This document shows, in pieces, positions 7,152 through 15,871 of a stretch of DNA of 40,377 nucleotides. The translations under genes were made by a program, and so were the position numbers. The DNA comes from Clostridiales bacterium UBA6468 (lineage in GTDB: Bacteria; Bacillota; Clostridia; Oscillospirales; Oscillospiraceae), in the NCBI GenBank assembly GCA_002436765.1, contig DJNI01000001.1, positions 1-40,377 of the forward strand. Direction: 5' to 3'. Each line of letters opens with the position of its first letter. The stretch's first letter is position 1. The notes under the pieces are model-generated. The model ran no database searches. It was given only the letters and a program-made list of their open reading frames with translations, and was not told where the DNA came from.

Positions 7152-8663
7152 ATGAAAAAAGGAAAATTGACCGGAATTGAGATTGTCTGGTATGTGGCTG
7201 TTTTTGGTTTCTTGATGGTTTGGTTTACGCAGATACATCCGCTGGTGGTTTACGATGCGGACGACTGGACTTATCTTGCCTATGTGCGCAGTGCGACACC
7301 AATCTGGGGCGATTGGAACCCGGCAAAGGTGTTTCCGGAAACGGTTATGCCGTTTTTTTCTACGGTTGCCGTCTATACGCTGATGCCGCTGCTGGGAGAT
7401 TATATCCTGGCTCAAACGGTGATGCATGCTCTGGTGGTCAGCGCTTTTATCACCGTTTATGTGTTCTGCTTTGCAGAGCTGGCGAAGCGCGTGCTGCCTG
7501 TAAAGGCGGCGGGTGCAGTCGCTGCATCCGCTTTGTTCTTGCTGCTTCATTTCCTGATTTTCCGAAGCCGGCAGCAGGACAACCGTTATCTGTTTCATTG
7601 CGTTGACCTGAATTGTTACTATAATTACCTGATTCCCGGCTTGCTGAATGCATCCCTTGTGATGTACATGCTGAATAATCCCGGCTTTGATGCTTTTCTT
7701 GCCGGAGGAAGTTCCGCAAGAAAGGGGATATTTTACCTGATTCTTTACTACGCGATCTTCTCTAATTTGACGACCAGCGGTATTCTGGCGGCATTTGCCG
7801 GCAGCAGCCTGCTGATTTCTATAATTCGGAAGGGGAGGTCCTTCCGATTGGGACAGTTTGTCCGTGAGAACGCGCTGTTCCTTGGCATTCTCCTGGCATG
7901 GCTGGTCAGTGCGATATTTGAATTGAACGGCGGGAGGGCTGCATCCGACGAATGGAACGGATCATTTGCGTGGAAATTAAAATACACGCTTTATGGATTG
8001 AAGGAAGTGGCTTTTGGATGTAACCCGGTTTTTTGGTGCGTCAGTGTCGGCTGCGTTGTTGCGGCAATTGCCGCTTTGGCGGCATCCCGAGGGAAAAAGA
8101 AGGAGAATCCGGTAGACCCCTGGCTGTCTGCCGTCTGCATTGTTGCAGCGGCTGCCATATTGGTGTATACGCTGTTCCTGTGTGCCGCAGTTACACCCAG
8201 CTATATTTACCGCAGTGAGTATTTATTTGAGTTCTGCTTCTTCGGTTTGATGATCGTTTCTCTCTGCTTTGCGTATCTCTTCTCAGTATGGCCAAAGCTG
8301 TTTGTGCTTGCTCCGTTGGCGCTGTGCATCCTGGCTTCCCGAATCAATACCGGAGGCGCGACGTTCCAGGAATCGACAATGGGAAATCTGGATCCGAAGA
8401 TCTGCGCGGAGATCAGCCGGGACATTATTGATCAGTATGTTCAGGCAGATCAGGCAGGGCAGAAGCAGATGCTGCTTTATGTCCCGGTTCATACGGAAGA
8501 CCCAGATACACAGGACAACTGGCCGCACAGTGTGGTTCTTATCCCCAGGATAACCAATACGCTGTACGAGCATGGGATCATCAGCTACCCCATCGATATT
8601 ACGGTGGTTCCCAGTGTGGAAATGAATGAAAAATACCATCTGGAGATTCCGCAGGGAGAATGA
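7152..8663 (+). CDS. Polytopic membrane protein, GT-C glycosyltransferase-like
   Basis: A 503-residue integral membrane protein with roughly ten or more hydrophobic segments (e.g. about residues 9-26, 75-110, 115-138, 230-250). The acidic motif DADDW (about 35-39), just after the first membrane helix, is where GT-C-fold enzymes place their catalytic or metal-binding Asp pair. The C-terminal part (about 410-503; PKICAEISRDIIDQYV, LYVPVHTEDPDTQDNW) is soluble and presumably extracellular. Similar proteins transfer sugars to surface polymers from a lipid-linked donor (inferred). The start has GAGGAGG upstream, and a terminator follows at 8687. The neighbouring glycosyltransferase, deacetylase and TraX-like genes support a cell-surface glycan setting, but the substrate is unknown. 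Confidence 0.65.
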   Translation: MKKGKLTGIEIVWYVAVFGFLMVWFTQIHPLVVYDADDWTYLAYVRSATPIWGDWNPAKVFPETVMPFFSTVAVYTLMPLLGDYILAQTVMHALVVSAFITVYVFCFAELAKRVLPVKAAGAVAASALFLLLHFLIFRSRQQDNRYLFHCVDLNCYYNYLIPGLLNASLVMYMLNNPGFDAFLAGGSSARKGIFYLILYYAIFSNLTTSGILAAFAGSSLLISIIRKGRSFRLGQFVRENALFLGILLAWLVSAIFELNGGRAASDEWNGSFAWKLKYTLYGLKEVAFGCNPVFWCVSVGCVVAAIAALAASRGKKKENPVDPWLSAVCIVAAAAILVYTLFLCAAVTPSYIYRSEYLFEFCFFGLMIVSLCFAYLFSVWPKLFVLAPLALCILASRINTGGATFQESTMGNLDPKICAEISRDIIDQYVQADQAGQKQMLLYVPVHTEDPDTQDNWPHSVVLIPRITNTLYEHGIISYPIDITVVPSVEMNEKYHLEIPQGE

Positions 8664-8686
8664 TTTCCTTGAACATTATGAAAAAT

Positions 8687-8715
8687 GACCGGCTTACGGC
8701 AGCCGGTCGTTTTTT
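8687..8715 (+). terminator. Rho-independent terminator
   Basis: Perfect 8-bp stem GACCGGCT (8687-8694) and AGCCGGTC (8701-8708), 6-nt loop, then GTTTTTT. Confidence 0.85.
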
Positions 8716-8729
8716 CATATGTACGCAAG

Positions 8730-8843
8730 TTATTTCCTGGTTTCAATATTGGTCTGCGCGACCAGATAAATGGGACGACGCTTGGTCTCCAGATAGGTTT
8801 TGGCAAGGTACTGCCCCAGAACGCCAACCACCGAGGATAAAAC
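8730..8843 (-). pseudogene. C-terminal remnant of a family-2 glycosyltransferase (GtrB/DPM-like)
   Basis: The minus strand reads VVGVLGQYLAKTYLETKRRP followed by IYLVAQTNIETRK and a stop at 8730-8732. That is the characteristic C-terminus of membrane-anchored bactoprenol or dolichol-phosphate glycosyltransferases (last membrane helix, then GEYL/GQYL and the KRRPIYLV segment). The rest of such a gene is missing: going upstream in the same frame, the next thing is the stop of the YdjC-like gene. Only about 37 codons remain, without a start, so this is a gene fragment. The YdjC gene next door begins with MDKITVAVPC, which resembles a family-2 glycosyltransferase N-terminus, so both ends of one former gene may be present. 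Confidence 0.7.
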
Positions 8844-8873
8844 ACGCGGCGCAGTGGAAAAACGCTGATTGTC

Positions 8874-9809
8874 TTATACTTTCGGCATATGGTGGACTGC
8901 GTCGTATTCGCGCCGCCTTCCGGGGGATAAATAGAACTTCTTGAATTTAATGCTTTTAAAAAACGGTGTGTTTTCATCATCCGATATGTACCCCGGATGA
9001 AAAAGTACCTCAAGATTCTTATTTCGCTTTCGCGCGTATTTTATGAATTCAGGCAGCAGTTTCTCGACTTTTTTTCCCGACATGTCACCCGAAAACATTA
9101 TGCCGAAAAAGCATGTTTCTGGCACATTCAGCTTATAGTATTTTTTGCGATCGAACCAGAAGCACAGCCGCAGCACAAGACATTTTATAAGATTGATCGA
9201 TAAGCAATCGGGGAACACCGACGGACACCTTAAAAAAGGAATTGTCGGTTCGATTGGCATCCGCAGATACTGCACGTTTAAGTCATCGTCACTTATAACC
9301 TCGCAAAGCGCTGAAAACACAGCCGGTATCATATGTGTGTGCTGATGGCTGTCCAAAAAAAGGGGAGTGCCGGCAGGGAAGATATCGATTGCCTTTTTTA
9401 TCTGTGCTCTTATTTCCGCTTTTGCCTGCTGTTTAAAGGCTTTTCGGTGTAGAATAGAGCTTACAAGCAGCCCCAAAAATGTACTTTTAAAGTAGCCATC
9501 CGCATCAGAAAGCAGGAAAAGTTCATCAGCGTTCCCGACACATCTGCCCTCAACCAGATTAAGATGCACCGAAAGGTCCGCACCGTTCAAAGACTTTAGT
9601 TTTATCTTTATGTCTTCAAGTTCAGAATTCGGCAGGACGCTGACCTTATTAAGGCATCCGTCGTTTACACACGCAGCTATACGGTCACATGATGACTTGC
9701 TCACACCGAAATCGTCGGCGCAAAAATAGATATGCAATCCGTTCCCGCTAGGGCGTTCCTGTAATCTTGCGTCAGTGTGACATGGAACAGCTACCGTAAT
9801 CTTATCCAT
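8874..9809 (-). CDS. YdjC/ChbG-like carbohydrate deacetylase, with a possible foreign N-terminus
   Basis: A 311-residue protein of the YdjC family (hydrolase clan of NodB-like fold), which removes acetyl groups from diacetylchitobiose or related sugars. Metal-binding motifs are visible: ADDFG at 31-35, VHLNL at 81-85, DSHQHTH at 153-159 and FHPGY in the C-terminal third. Residues 1-23 (MDKITVAVPC, then HTDARLQERPSGN) are not part of the family; the usual start is a strand just before ADDFG, as in LHIYFCADDFG. The first ten look like a glycosyltransferase-2 start. Codon composition from about 8880 to 9760 is clearly more AT-rich than its neighbours. The AAGGAT ribosome site lies 9 nt before ATG 9809. 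Its stop is directly followed in frame by the glycosyltransferase remnant. Confidence 0.8.
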   Translation of the reverse strand: MDKITVAVPCHTDARLQERPSGNGLHIYFCADDFGVSKSSCDRIAACVNDGCLNKVSVLPNSELEDIKIKLKSLNGADLSVHLNLVEGRCVGNADELFLLSDADGYFKSTFLGLLVSSILHRKAFKQQAKAEIRAQIKKAIDIFPAGTPLFLDSHQHTHMIPAVFSALCEVISDDDLNVQYLRMPIEPTIPFLRCPSVFPDCLSINLIKCLVLRLCFWFDRKKYYKLNVPETCFFGIMFSGDMSGKKVEKLLPEFIKYARKRNKNLEVLFHPGYISDDENTPFFKSIKFKKFYLSPGRRREYDAVHHMPKV

Positions 9810-9827
9810 TTGTGCTTATCCTTTCTC

Positions 9828-10850
9828 TTATGTATTTTTACCCGAACCCGCCAGACTCCGCTTCCACTGCACGGGGCGCTGCAGGAGCCACATCAGGGTG
9901 AAGCCCCAGCGGGTGTGCAGGTGGCGGCACAGCCAATCCAAAAATGTCCCGACCAGGCCGGTCTGACGGGTCATATAGGCGCGGGTCAGCGTACACTGCG
10001 GGGGACGATGGAAGGGATACAGCCCCTTCTGACGCAGCTGGCGCAATACGGCGGCGGCATCCCTGCGGGGAAGTGAGGCGGTTACAAACAGGGTAAACCA
10101 CAAAAAGACCATGAGCTTGTCGGCAGTGGTGGAATCCTGACGGCCATCGCGGTAATAACCCAGAAGAATCTGTGAAATGCGTATGTAGGAGCGGATTTTC
10201 TTGTGGTAATTTTCCAGACTGACGGTCGTTTCGGCAGAACCGGAATGCTCGCGGTAACAATACAGCGCCAACTCGATTTCGACACTTTTCGGGGCGTAAA
10301 GACCGACTTCGTACATGTATAGCCCATCCTCGCCGTGGGTCAGTTCGGGATAACGGAAGTTCAGGCCGTTTTTCAGCAGAAATTCCCGGCGCAGAAGACT
10401 TCTCCACACCACGGAATCATACCATTGGGAATTTATGGGCAGCTTCATCTGCCGGGACAGGGCGATTTCCTCGTCGGTCAGGCGGTCGGTGAACTGGTAG
10501 CCGCCGACGATCAGCCGGTCACAGGCGGTTTCCGCCGCTTTGTCCTTGAGAAAGCCCAGAATGTCGGGCAGAACAAAATCGTCCGCGTCCACGAACCAGA
10601 CATAATCCCCCTGAGCAGCCGACAGACCGGCGTTCCGCGCCGAGACCACGCCGCCGTTCTCCTTGTTAATTACGCGGATATTGCCGTGCTGCGCCGCGTA
10701 CTGACGCAGAATTTCCGGGCTGGCATCTCTGGAGCCGTCGTTGACGCAGATGATCTCATAATCGGAAATGTCCTGCGCCAGCAGCGAGTCCAGACACTCG
10801 GGAAGATACTTAGCCGCGTTGTAAACGGGAACCACAAAGCTGAGAAACAT
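9828..10850 (-). CDS. Family 2 glycosyltransferase
   Basis: A 340-residue GT-A fold enzyme that adds a sugar from a nucleotide donor to a surface polymer (typical for the family; substrate unknown). Motifs from the N-terminus: SFVVPVYNAAKYLPECLDSL, then IICVNDGSRD with the nucleotide-binding Asp, KENGGVVSARNAG and FVDADDF, the DxD metal site, at about 88-94. The C-terminal half (about 200-340) is helical and variable; no membrane helix is obvious. GTG 10859 is in frame, but the purine-rich GGGGGTG lies properly only before ATG 10850. The last codons end 19 nt upstream of the YdjC-like gene, so the pair is probably one transcript. Confidence 0.9.
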   Translation of the reverse strand: MFLSFVVPVYNAAKYLPECLDSLLAQDISDYEIICVNDGSRDASPEILRQYAAQHGNIRVINKENGGVVSARNAGLSAAQGDYVWFVDADDFVLPDILGFLKDKAAETACDRLIVGGYQFTDRLTDEEIALSRQMKLPINSQWYDSVVWRSLLRREFLLKNGLNFRYPELTHGEDGLYMYEVGLYAPKSVEIELALYCYREHSGSAETTVSLENYHKKIRSYIRISQILLGYYRDGRQDSTTADKLMVFLWFTLFVTASLPRRDAAAVLRQLRQKGLYPFHRPPQCTLTRAYMTRQTGLVGTFLDWLCRHLHTRWGFTLMWLLQRPVQWKRSLAGSGKNT

Positions 10851-10873
10851 CCCGTACACCCCCTTTTTCTGTC

Positions 10874-10902
10874 ATTATATCCTGACTTCCCGGAAAAAGC
10901 AA
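10874..10902 (-). promoter_or_regulatory. Predicted sigma-A promoter for the glycosyltransferase
   Basis: Minus strand TTGCTT (10897-10902), 17-nt spacer, TATAAT (10874-10879), 24 nt upstream of the start codon. Confidence 0.7.
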
Positions 10903-10910
10903 CAAAACGT

Positions 10911-10939
10911 TTGCAGTTTTTCCCGTGGTGCGCTATAAT
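10911..10939 (+). promoter_or_regulatory. Predicted sigma-A promoter for the TraX-like gene
   Basis: TTGCAG (10911-10916), 17-nt spacer, TATAAT (10934-10939). It is back-to-back with the glycosyltransferase promoter. Confidence 0.65.
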
Positions 10940-10983
10940 GGCGGAAACAACGCTGCGCCGTGGGCGGCGAAGGGGAGTGCTTT

Positions 10984-11724
10984 ATGAAGAAATCCGGTCT
11001 TTCCCAGGAAACACTGAAAATCATTGCCTGCGTCACCATGCTGATCGACCATGTGGGCGCGACCGTGGTGGAGTCGCAGTTTTTTGTAACGCCATCCGAT
11101 GCAATCTACTACCTGTACTTTGCCATGCGGATCATTGGCCGGGTGGCGTTTCCGATTTACTGCTTCCTGCTGGCTGAGGGGGCGCATTACACCCATGACC
11201 CCCGGAAATATGCCCTCCGGCTGTTTGCCGGCGCGCTGCTGTCGGAGCCGGGGTTTGACTTTGCCCTGTTCGGCGGATGGACGTGGGAAAATCAAAGCGT
11301 GATGGTGACGCTGCTTCTGGGCTTCGGAATGGTGGAGCTGATGAAGAAATGCCCCAGATACTGGATGAAGCTGCTGGCTGTCGTGCCGTTTTTCTTCGCA
11401 GCGGAGTGGCTGAAAACGGATTACGGCGGATACGGCGTGGCCATAGTCGCGCTGTTCTGGCTGACCCGGGAGCTTCCCAACCGCCGGATGATACAGCTTA
11501 TGGGGCTGACGGCGCTGTGCCTGATGATGAACAGCGCGGCAATTTCCTTCGGTGCCGTCCGGATTCCCATAGAGCTGTTTGCCTTGTTTGCCATGATTCC
11601 CATTTGCCTGTACTCCGGCCGGAAGGCTACGGCAAGCCGGGCTGTGCAGCTGGGATTTTACCTGTTCTACCCCGTACATCTGGCGGTGCTTGCGGTGATC
11701 ATGAAGCTCTGCTTCGGCGGCTGA
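10984..11724 (+). CDS. TraX family membrane protein
   Basis: A 246-residue polytopic membrane protein. The N-terminus LSQETLKIIACVTMLIDHVGA and the RIIGRVAFPIYCFLLAEGAH segment (about 47-66) are the signature of the TraX family. F-plasmid TraX N-acetylates pilin; chromosomal Bacillota homologues are common and usually uncharacterised, probably acyltransferases. Seven or eight hydrophobic segments are visible. The ATG at 10984 follows AAGGGGAG; an upstream in-frame start at 10960 has no ribosome site. It stands alone between its own promoter and the promoter of the next gene. Location beside glycosyltransferases suggests acylation of a surface polymer, which is an inference. Confidence 0.82.
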   Translation: MKKSGLSQETLKIIACVTMLIDHVGATVVESQFFVTPSDAIYYLYFAMRIIGRVAFPIYCFLLAEGAHYTHDPRKYALRLFAGALLSEPGFDFALFGGWTWENQSVMVTLLLGFGMVELMKKCPRYWMKLLAVVPFFFAAEWLKTDYGGYGVAIVALFWLTRELPNRRMIQLMGLTALCLMMNSAAISFGAVRIPIELFALFAMIPICLYSGRKATASRAVQLGFYLFYPVHLAVLAVIMKLCFGG

Positions 11725-11777
11725 CGGCCTATGAAAATCGCGCTGCCGCCGATTCTGCCCACCGTGACATTTTCCTG

Positions 11778-11806
11778 TTGAAAATCGTGTTTTCCCGTGG
11801 TATACT
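11778..11806 (+). promoter_or_regulatory. Predicted sigma-A promoter for the first MATE gene
   Basis: TTGAAA (11778-11783), 17-nt spacer, TATACT (11801-11806), about 30 nt before the TTG start. Confidence 0.7.
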
Positions 11807-11835
11807 CGCTGAGAGTATAGAAAGAGGTGAGATCG

Positions 11836-13182
11836 TTGACAGAGCAGAGGCTCTTTTCCGACCAAAGGCTCATTCGCCTGATCGTTCCCCTGGTCATTGA
11901 GCAGGCGCTGACCATTCTGGTGGGTATGTGCGACGGCGTGATGGTCTCCTCAGTTGGCGAGGCGGCGATTTCCGGCGTTTCTCTGGTGGACATGATCAAC
12001 AACGTGATCCTGGTACTGTTTGCCGCGCTGGCCACCGGCGGCGCGGTGGTCACCAGCCAGTTCCTGGGGGCGCGGCAGTGGGAGAAGGCCCGGCAGAGCG
12101 CCGGTCAGCTGGTGCTGATGTCGGCAGCCATGGGTACCGCCGCAGCAGTGCTGTGCCTTGCGTTTGCCAAAAATCTGATGCGGCTGTTCTTCGGCGCCAT
12201 CGACGACAATGTAATGGCGGCGGGACTTACCTATCTGCGCATTACTGCTCTGTCCTTCCCGTTCATTGCGCTGTATAATGCGGGCGCGGCGATTTTCCGC
12301 AGCGTGGGCAACAGCAAGGTGTCCATGCAGGTCAGTCTGCTGATGAATGCCATCAATGTGGCGGGCAACGCCATTTGCATTTTTGTGCTGAAAATGGGCG
12401 TGGCCGGTGTCGCCATTCCCACGGTGGTCTCCCGGTGCGTGGCGGCGGTGGTCATTCTGCTTCTCGCGGCGAATCCCAGGCAGGCGCTGTGCCTGAAATG
12501 GGGCGCGATCTGCCGGGCAGACGGCAAAATGATGGGCAGTATCTTAAGAATCGGCGTTCCCAACGCCTGCGAGAACAGCTTCTTCCAGTTGGGACGGCTG
12601 ATCGTGGTGAGCATGATCGCCCTGTTCGGCACGGTGCAGACCTCCGCCAACGCGGTGGCGAACACATTGGACAGCGTGGGCATTATCATCGGGCAGGCCA
12701 TGGGACTCGCCATGGTGACGGTGGTCGGCCAATGCGTGGGCGCGGGCGACCCGGAGCAGGTTCGGCACTATGTCAAAAAGCTCATGCGCTGGTCGTATCT
12801 GTCCATGGCCGTGTGCAATGTCCTGATTGTCATATTTGTCGAAGACCTGATCTCCCTTTACAGCTCCCTGTCGCCTGAGACGGTGGCGCTGACGAAAACC
12901 CTGGTCATCATTCACGCGGGCTGTGCCATTCTTTTGTGGCCGGCGTCCTTCGTTCTGCCAAACGCTTTGCGGGCGGCCAACGACGTGCGGTTTACCATGT
13001 GGGTGGGAATCGGCTCCATGGTTGTATTCCGGATTTGCTGCTCCTGGATTCTGTGCGTCCAGATGGAGTGGGGCGCGATAGGCGTCTGGATCGCCATGAT
13101 CATTGACTGGGTATGCCGGACTGCGTTCTTTGTGACCCGGATGATTTCGGGAAAATGGCGGAGCAAATATATCCCCTCATGA
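11836..13182 (+). CDS. MATE family efflux transporter
   Basis: A 448-residue inner-membrane antiporter of the MatE family, exporting drugs or metabolites with Na+ or H+. Twelve hydrophobic segments in two MatE halves are apparent; recognisable stretches are LIVPLVIEQALTILVGMCDG at the N-terminus, GGAVVTSQFLGA (about 66-77) and GVAGVAIPTVVSRC in the first half, then GQAMGLAMVTVVGQCVGAG in the second. I chose the TTG at 11836, because AGAGGTGA sits 5 nt before it; a GTG at 11827 overlaps that ribosome site. It ends at a strong terminator shared with the convergent pseudouridine synthase gene. Substrate cannot be inferred. Confidence 0.9.
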   Translation: MTEQRLFSDQRLIRLIVPLVIEQALTILVGMCDGVMVSSVGEAAISGVSLVDMINNVILVLFAALATGGAVVTSQFLGARQWEKARQSAGQLVLMSAAMGTAAAVLCLAFAKNLMRLFFGAIDDNVMAAGLTYLRITALSFPFIALYNAGAAIFRSVGNSKVSMQVSLLMNAINVAGNAICIFVLKMGVAGVAIPTVVSRCVAAVVILLLAANPRQALCLKWGAICRADGKMMGSILRIGVPNACENSFFQLGRLIVVSMIALFGTVQTSANAVANTLDSVGIIIGQAMGLAMVTVVGQCVGAGDPEQVRHYVKKLMRWSYLSMAVCNVLIVIFVEDLISLYSSLSPETVALTKTLVIIHAGCAILLWPASFVLPNALRAANDVRFTMWVGIGSMVVFRICCSWILCVQMEWGAIGVWIAMIIDWVCRTAFFVTRMISGKWRSKYIPS

Positions 13183-13190
13183 CATATTTT

Positions 13191-13217
13191 GCCGCCGATG
13201 GAAAATCCATCGGCGGC
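13191..13217. terminator. Bidirectional terminator between convergent genes
   Basis: Perfect 11-bp stem GCCGCCGATGG (13191-13201) and CCATCGGCGGC (13207-13217), 5-nt loop, with TTTT just upstream, seen as AAAA on the minus strand. Confidence 0.8.
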
Positions 13218-13225
13218 GTTCTGTG

Positions 13226-13819
13226 TTAAGGCGTTTTTGCAAAATCCGGCAGGGCTTCAAACCGGCGCTGTTCTCCGCGCCAGGGGAAGCGGATGCAGCA
13301 GGAAAACAGCATCGGTTCCGTCCGTTCGTCCCGGGAGCCGTATTTGTGGTCGCCCACCAGCGGATACCCCCGGGAGGAAAACTGTACCCGGATCTGGTGG
13401 CTTCGCCCGGTGTGGAGACGAACCCGGACGAGACTGCACTCCCCGGCGGAAAGGCGGATAAATTCCAGCCGCGCCCTTTTGGCACCTGCCCGCTCCCGCT
13501 TCACCACGTATACCTTGTTTTTTGGGCTGTCCTTCCACAGAAGGTCTTCCCAGTCCCCGGACTTCGGAGGCGTGCCATGAACCATGGCCAGGTATTCCTT
13601 CACCATGGCGCCGTCCTGCACGGCTTTGGACAATTCGGCGGCAGCCCGCTTCGTGCGGGCATAAACCATGACGCCGCCCACGTTTTTGTCCAGCCGGTGG
13701 ATGGGGAAAATTTCCCCGCCCAGCGCCTTTTTCAGCTCTGCGGGAACCTGCACCTCGGAATCCAGCCCCACGGGCTTGACGCAGACGGCCAGGTCTTTAT
13801 CGTAAAATAAAATCTCCAT
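13226..13819 (-). CDS. RluA family pseudouridine synthase
   Basis: A 197-residue enzyme, short for the family because it lacks an S4 domain. The catalytic motif HRLDK is at 41-45 with the active Asp44; KPVGLD at 15-20, LHTGRSHQIRVQFSSRGYP and GDHKYG are the other conserved segments. It modifies uridine in rRNA or tRNA; without the S4 domain it resembles RluA/TruC/YlyB-like forms. The ATG at 13819 is preceded by GGAGGAT. It is transcribed toward the MATE terminator. Exact target site unknown. Confidence 0.9.
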   Translation of the reverse strand: MEILFYDKDLAVCVKPVGLDSEVQVPAELKKALGGEIFPIHRLDKNVGGVMVYARTKRAAAELSKAVQDGAMVKEYLAMVHGTPPKSGDWEDLLWKDSPKNKVYVVKRERAGAKRARLEFIRLSAGECSLVRVRLHTGRSHQIRVQFSSRGYPLVGDHKYGSRDERTEPMLFSCCIRFPWRGEQRRFEALPDFAKTP

Positions 13820-13855
13820 TTCGGGATCCTCCGCTTTCTCTGATACTATTTCCTG

Positions 13856-13882
13856 ATTAAAATCTTTCCTGAAGATTTTAAT
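13856..13882. promoter_or_regulatory. Perfect AT-rich inverted repeat in a divergent intergenic region
   Basis: ATTAAAATCTT (13856-13866) and AAGATTTTAAT (13872-13882), a perfect 11-bp inverted repeat with a 5-nt centre. It lies between the RluA-type and ABC genes, near -35/-10 positions for both. It lacks a T-tail on either side and looks like an operator for a dimeric regulator, or a leader hairpin of the pseudouridine synthase. Confidence 0.45.
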
Positions 13883-13944
13883 TGGAGTTCAGTATGACAG
13901 TGGCTCTACTATAGCACAGATTTTCAGGCTGCGGAAGAGGGTGC

Positions 13945-13972
13945 TTGAATTTTGCATAAAAATATGTATAAT
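13945..13972 (+). promoter_or_regulatory. Predicted sigma-A promoter for the ABC exporter
   Basis: TTGAAT (13945-13950), 16-nt spacer, perfect TATAAT (13967-13972). Confidence 0.65.
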
Positions 13973-13997
13973 AAGCGGAGAAATGGAGGATTACAAC

Positions 13998-15764
13998 ATG
14001 ACGACACAAGAATATCGGAAAAAATCGCCTTTGATGATTTTTCTCAGTTACTTTAAAAACCACAAACGGCTGTTTGCCCTGGACGTGCTCTGCGCCGTGG
14101 GAATCGGAGCCATCGACCTGGCTTTTCCCCTGGTGACCCGCAGCGCGCTTTATGAAATGCTGCCCAATCAGATGTACCGGACGTTTTTCACCATTATGGC
14201 CATCGTTGCGGTGTGCTATGTTCTGCGGTCGTTTCTGAATTACATTGTGGCCTATTACGGCCATACCTTCGGCATCCGGGTAGAGGCGGACATCCGCCGT
14301 GACCTGTTCCGGCATATGCAGGAGCTGAGCGTGGATTTCTACGACCGTAACCGCACCGGAAAGCTGATGTCCCGGCTGACCTCCGACCTGTTCGAGCTGA
14401 CGGAGCTTGCCCACCACGGCCCGGAAGATTTGATCACGTCCATCCTGACCATTCTGGGGGCGCTGATCGTCATGGCGTCCATCCGCTGGCAGCTTGCCGT
14501 GATCGTGGCGCTGACCATTCCGGTGTTTCTGGCGGTGGCAATGGCCATGCGCGGCCGGATGGGGCGGGCGTCCGCCGCGGCAAAGGAGAAGATCGGCCAC
14601 ATCAATCAGGAGATCGAGAGCAGCCTTTCCGGCGTCCGCACCGCGAAAGCCTTTGCCAACGAGACGGTGGAGGCCGCCCGTTTCGACGCGGCCAATATGC
14701 AGTTCAAGACCTCCAAGCGGGCGTTTCACAAGGCAATGGGCATGTTTTGCAGCAGCGTGGAGTTCTTTCTGTGCAGCCTGAACGTGATTATCATCGGCTT
14801 CGGCGGCTATTACGTCATGGAGGGGAGAATGGACTACCGTGACCTGCTGACCTTCAGCCTGTATATTTCCTCCTTCGTCAGCCCCATGCGGAAGCTCGCC
14901 AACTTCTCCGAAATGTTCGCCAACGGCTTCGCGGGCTTGAACCGCTTCGTGGAGGTCATGCGCACCGAACCCACCGTGCAGGATAAGCCCGACGCGAAGG
15001 AGCTGAAAAACGTCCGGGGCGAGATCAAGGTCGACCACGTTTCCTTTGCCTACGACGGCGATCTTGCGGTGCTTCACGATGTGAGCCTGACCGTCAGCCC
15101 CGGGGAAACGGTCGCCATCGTCGGCCCCTCCGGCGGCGGCAAGTCCACACTGTGCCAGCTGATCCCCCGGTTTTATGACGTCACCTCCGGCTCCATTTCC
15201 ATTGACGGTCTGGACATCCGGGACGTGACCCAGCGGAGCATTCACGAAAATATCGGCATTGTCCAGCAGGACGTGTTCCTGTTTGCCGATACCATTCTGG
15301 AAAACATCCGCTACGGCAAGCCCGACGCCACCATGGAGCAGGTCATCGACGCGGCCAAAAAGGCGGAGATTTACGACGACATTCAGGCCATGCCCGAGGG
15401 CTTCAACACCTACGTGGGCGAGCGGGGAACGCTACTTTCCGGCGGGCAGAAGCAGCGGATCGCCATTGCCCGTATCTTCCTGAAAAACCCGCCCATTCTG
15501 ATTCTGGACGAGGCCACCTCCGCGCTGGACTCCGTGACGGAGGCGAAGATCCAGCACGCCTTCGACAAACTGGCCGCCGGACGGACGACGCTGATCATTG
15601 CCCACCGCTTAAGCACCATCCGCAACGCCAACCGAATCGTCTCGATTTCCGACGGTGTCATCACGGAATGCGGCACCCACGACGAGCTGCTTAGGAAGGG
15701 CGGCATTTACGCCGAGCTGTATAAGACCCAGAACGCGCTTGCGCTGGAGGCGCTCAGGCAGTAA
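13998..15764 (+). CDS. ABC transporter, fused permease/ATP-binding (exporter type)
   Basis: A 588-residue half-transporter. Six membrane helices occupy about residues 20-320, and the nucleotide-binding domain the last 240 or so. Walker A GPSGGGKST is at 376-384, the signature LSGGQ at 480-484, Walker B ends LDEATSALD with the catalytic Glu at 505, and the switch His is at about 536 (IIAHRLSTI). Half-transporters of this kind homodimerise or pair with a partner to export lipids, peptides or drugs, but no partner half is adjacent. An upstream ATG at 13941 lacks a ribosome site; ATG 13998 has GGAGG 8 nt before it. The gene has its own promoter. Confidence 0.93.
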   Translation: MTTQEYRKKSPLMIFLSYFKNHKRLFALDVLCAVGIGAIDLAFPLVTRSALYEMLPNQMYRTFFTIMAIVAVCYVLRSFLNYIVAYYGHTFGIRVEADIRRDLFRHMQELSVDFYDRNRTGKLMSRLTSDLFELTELAHHGPEDLITSILTILGALIVMASIRWQLAVIVALTIPVFLAVAMAMRGRMGRASAAAKEKIGHINQEIESSLSGVRTAKAFANETVEAARFDAANMQFKTSKRAFHKAMGMFCSSVEFFLCSLNVIIIGFGGYYVMEGRMDYRDLLTFSLYISSFVSPMRKLANFSEMFANGFAGLNRFVEVMRTEPTVQDKPDAKELKNVRGEIKVDHVSFAYDGDLAVLHDVSLTVSPGETVAIVGPSGGGKSTLCQLIPRFYDVTSGSISIDGLDIRDVTQRSIHENIGIVQQDVFLFADTILENIRYGKPDATMEQVIDAAKKAEIYDDIQAMPEGFNTYVGERGTLLSGGQKQRIAIARIFLKNPPILILDEATSALDSVTEAKIQHAFDKLAAGRTTLIIAHRLSTIRNANRIVSISDGVITECGTHDELLRKGGIYAELYKTQNALALEALRQ

Positions 15765-15871
15765 ACGAGCCGGAAGAACAGAAGCCCATTTTTCAACATG
15801 CTCAGAAATGCAATCACAGATTGCCTAAATGCAAACTGCACTTGGTTTACTTTCGGAAGGGGTGAACTAAA

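Noticed and set aside
13878..15245. 455-codon frame on the minus strand
   Set aside because: Shadow of the ABC transporter with intact Walker, signature and His motifs on the plus strand.
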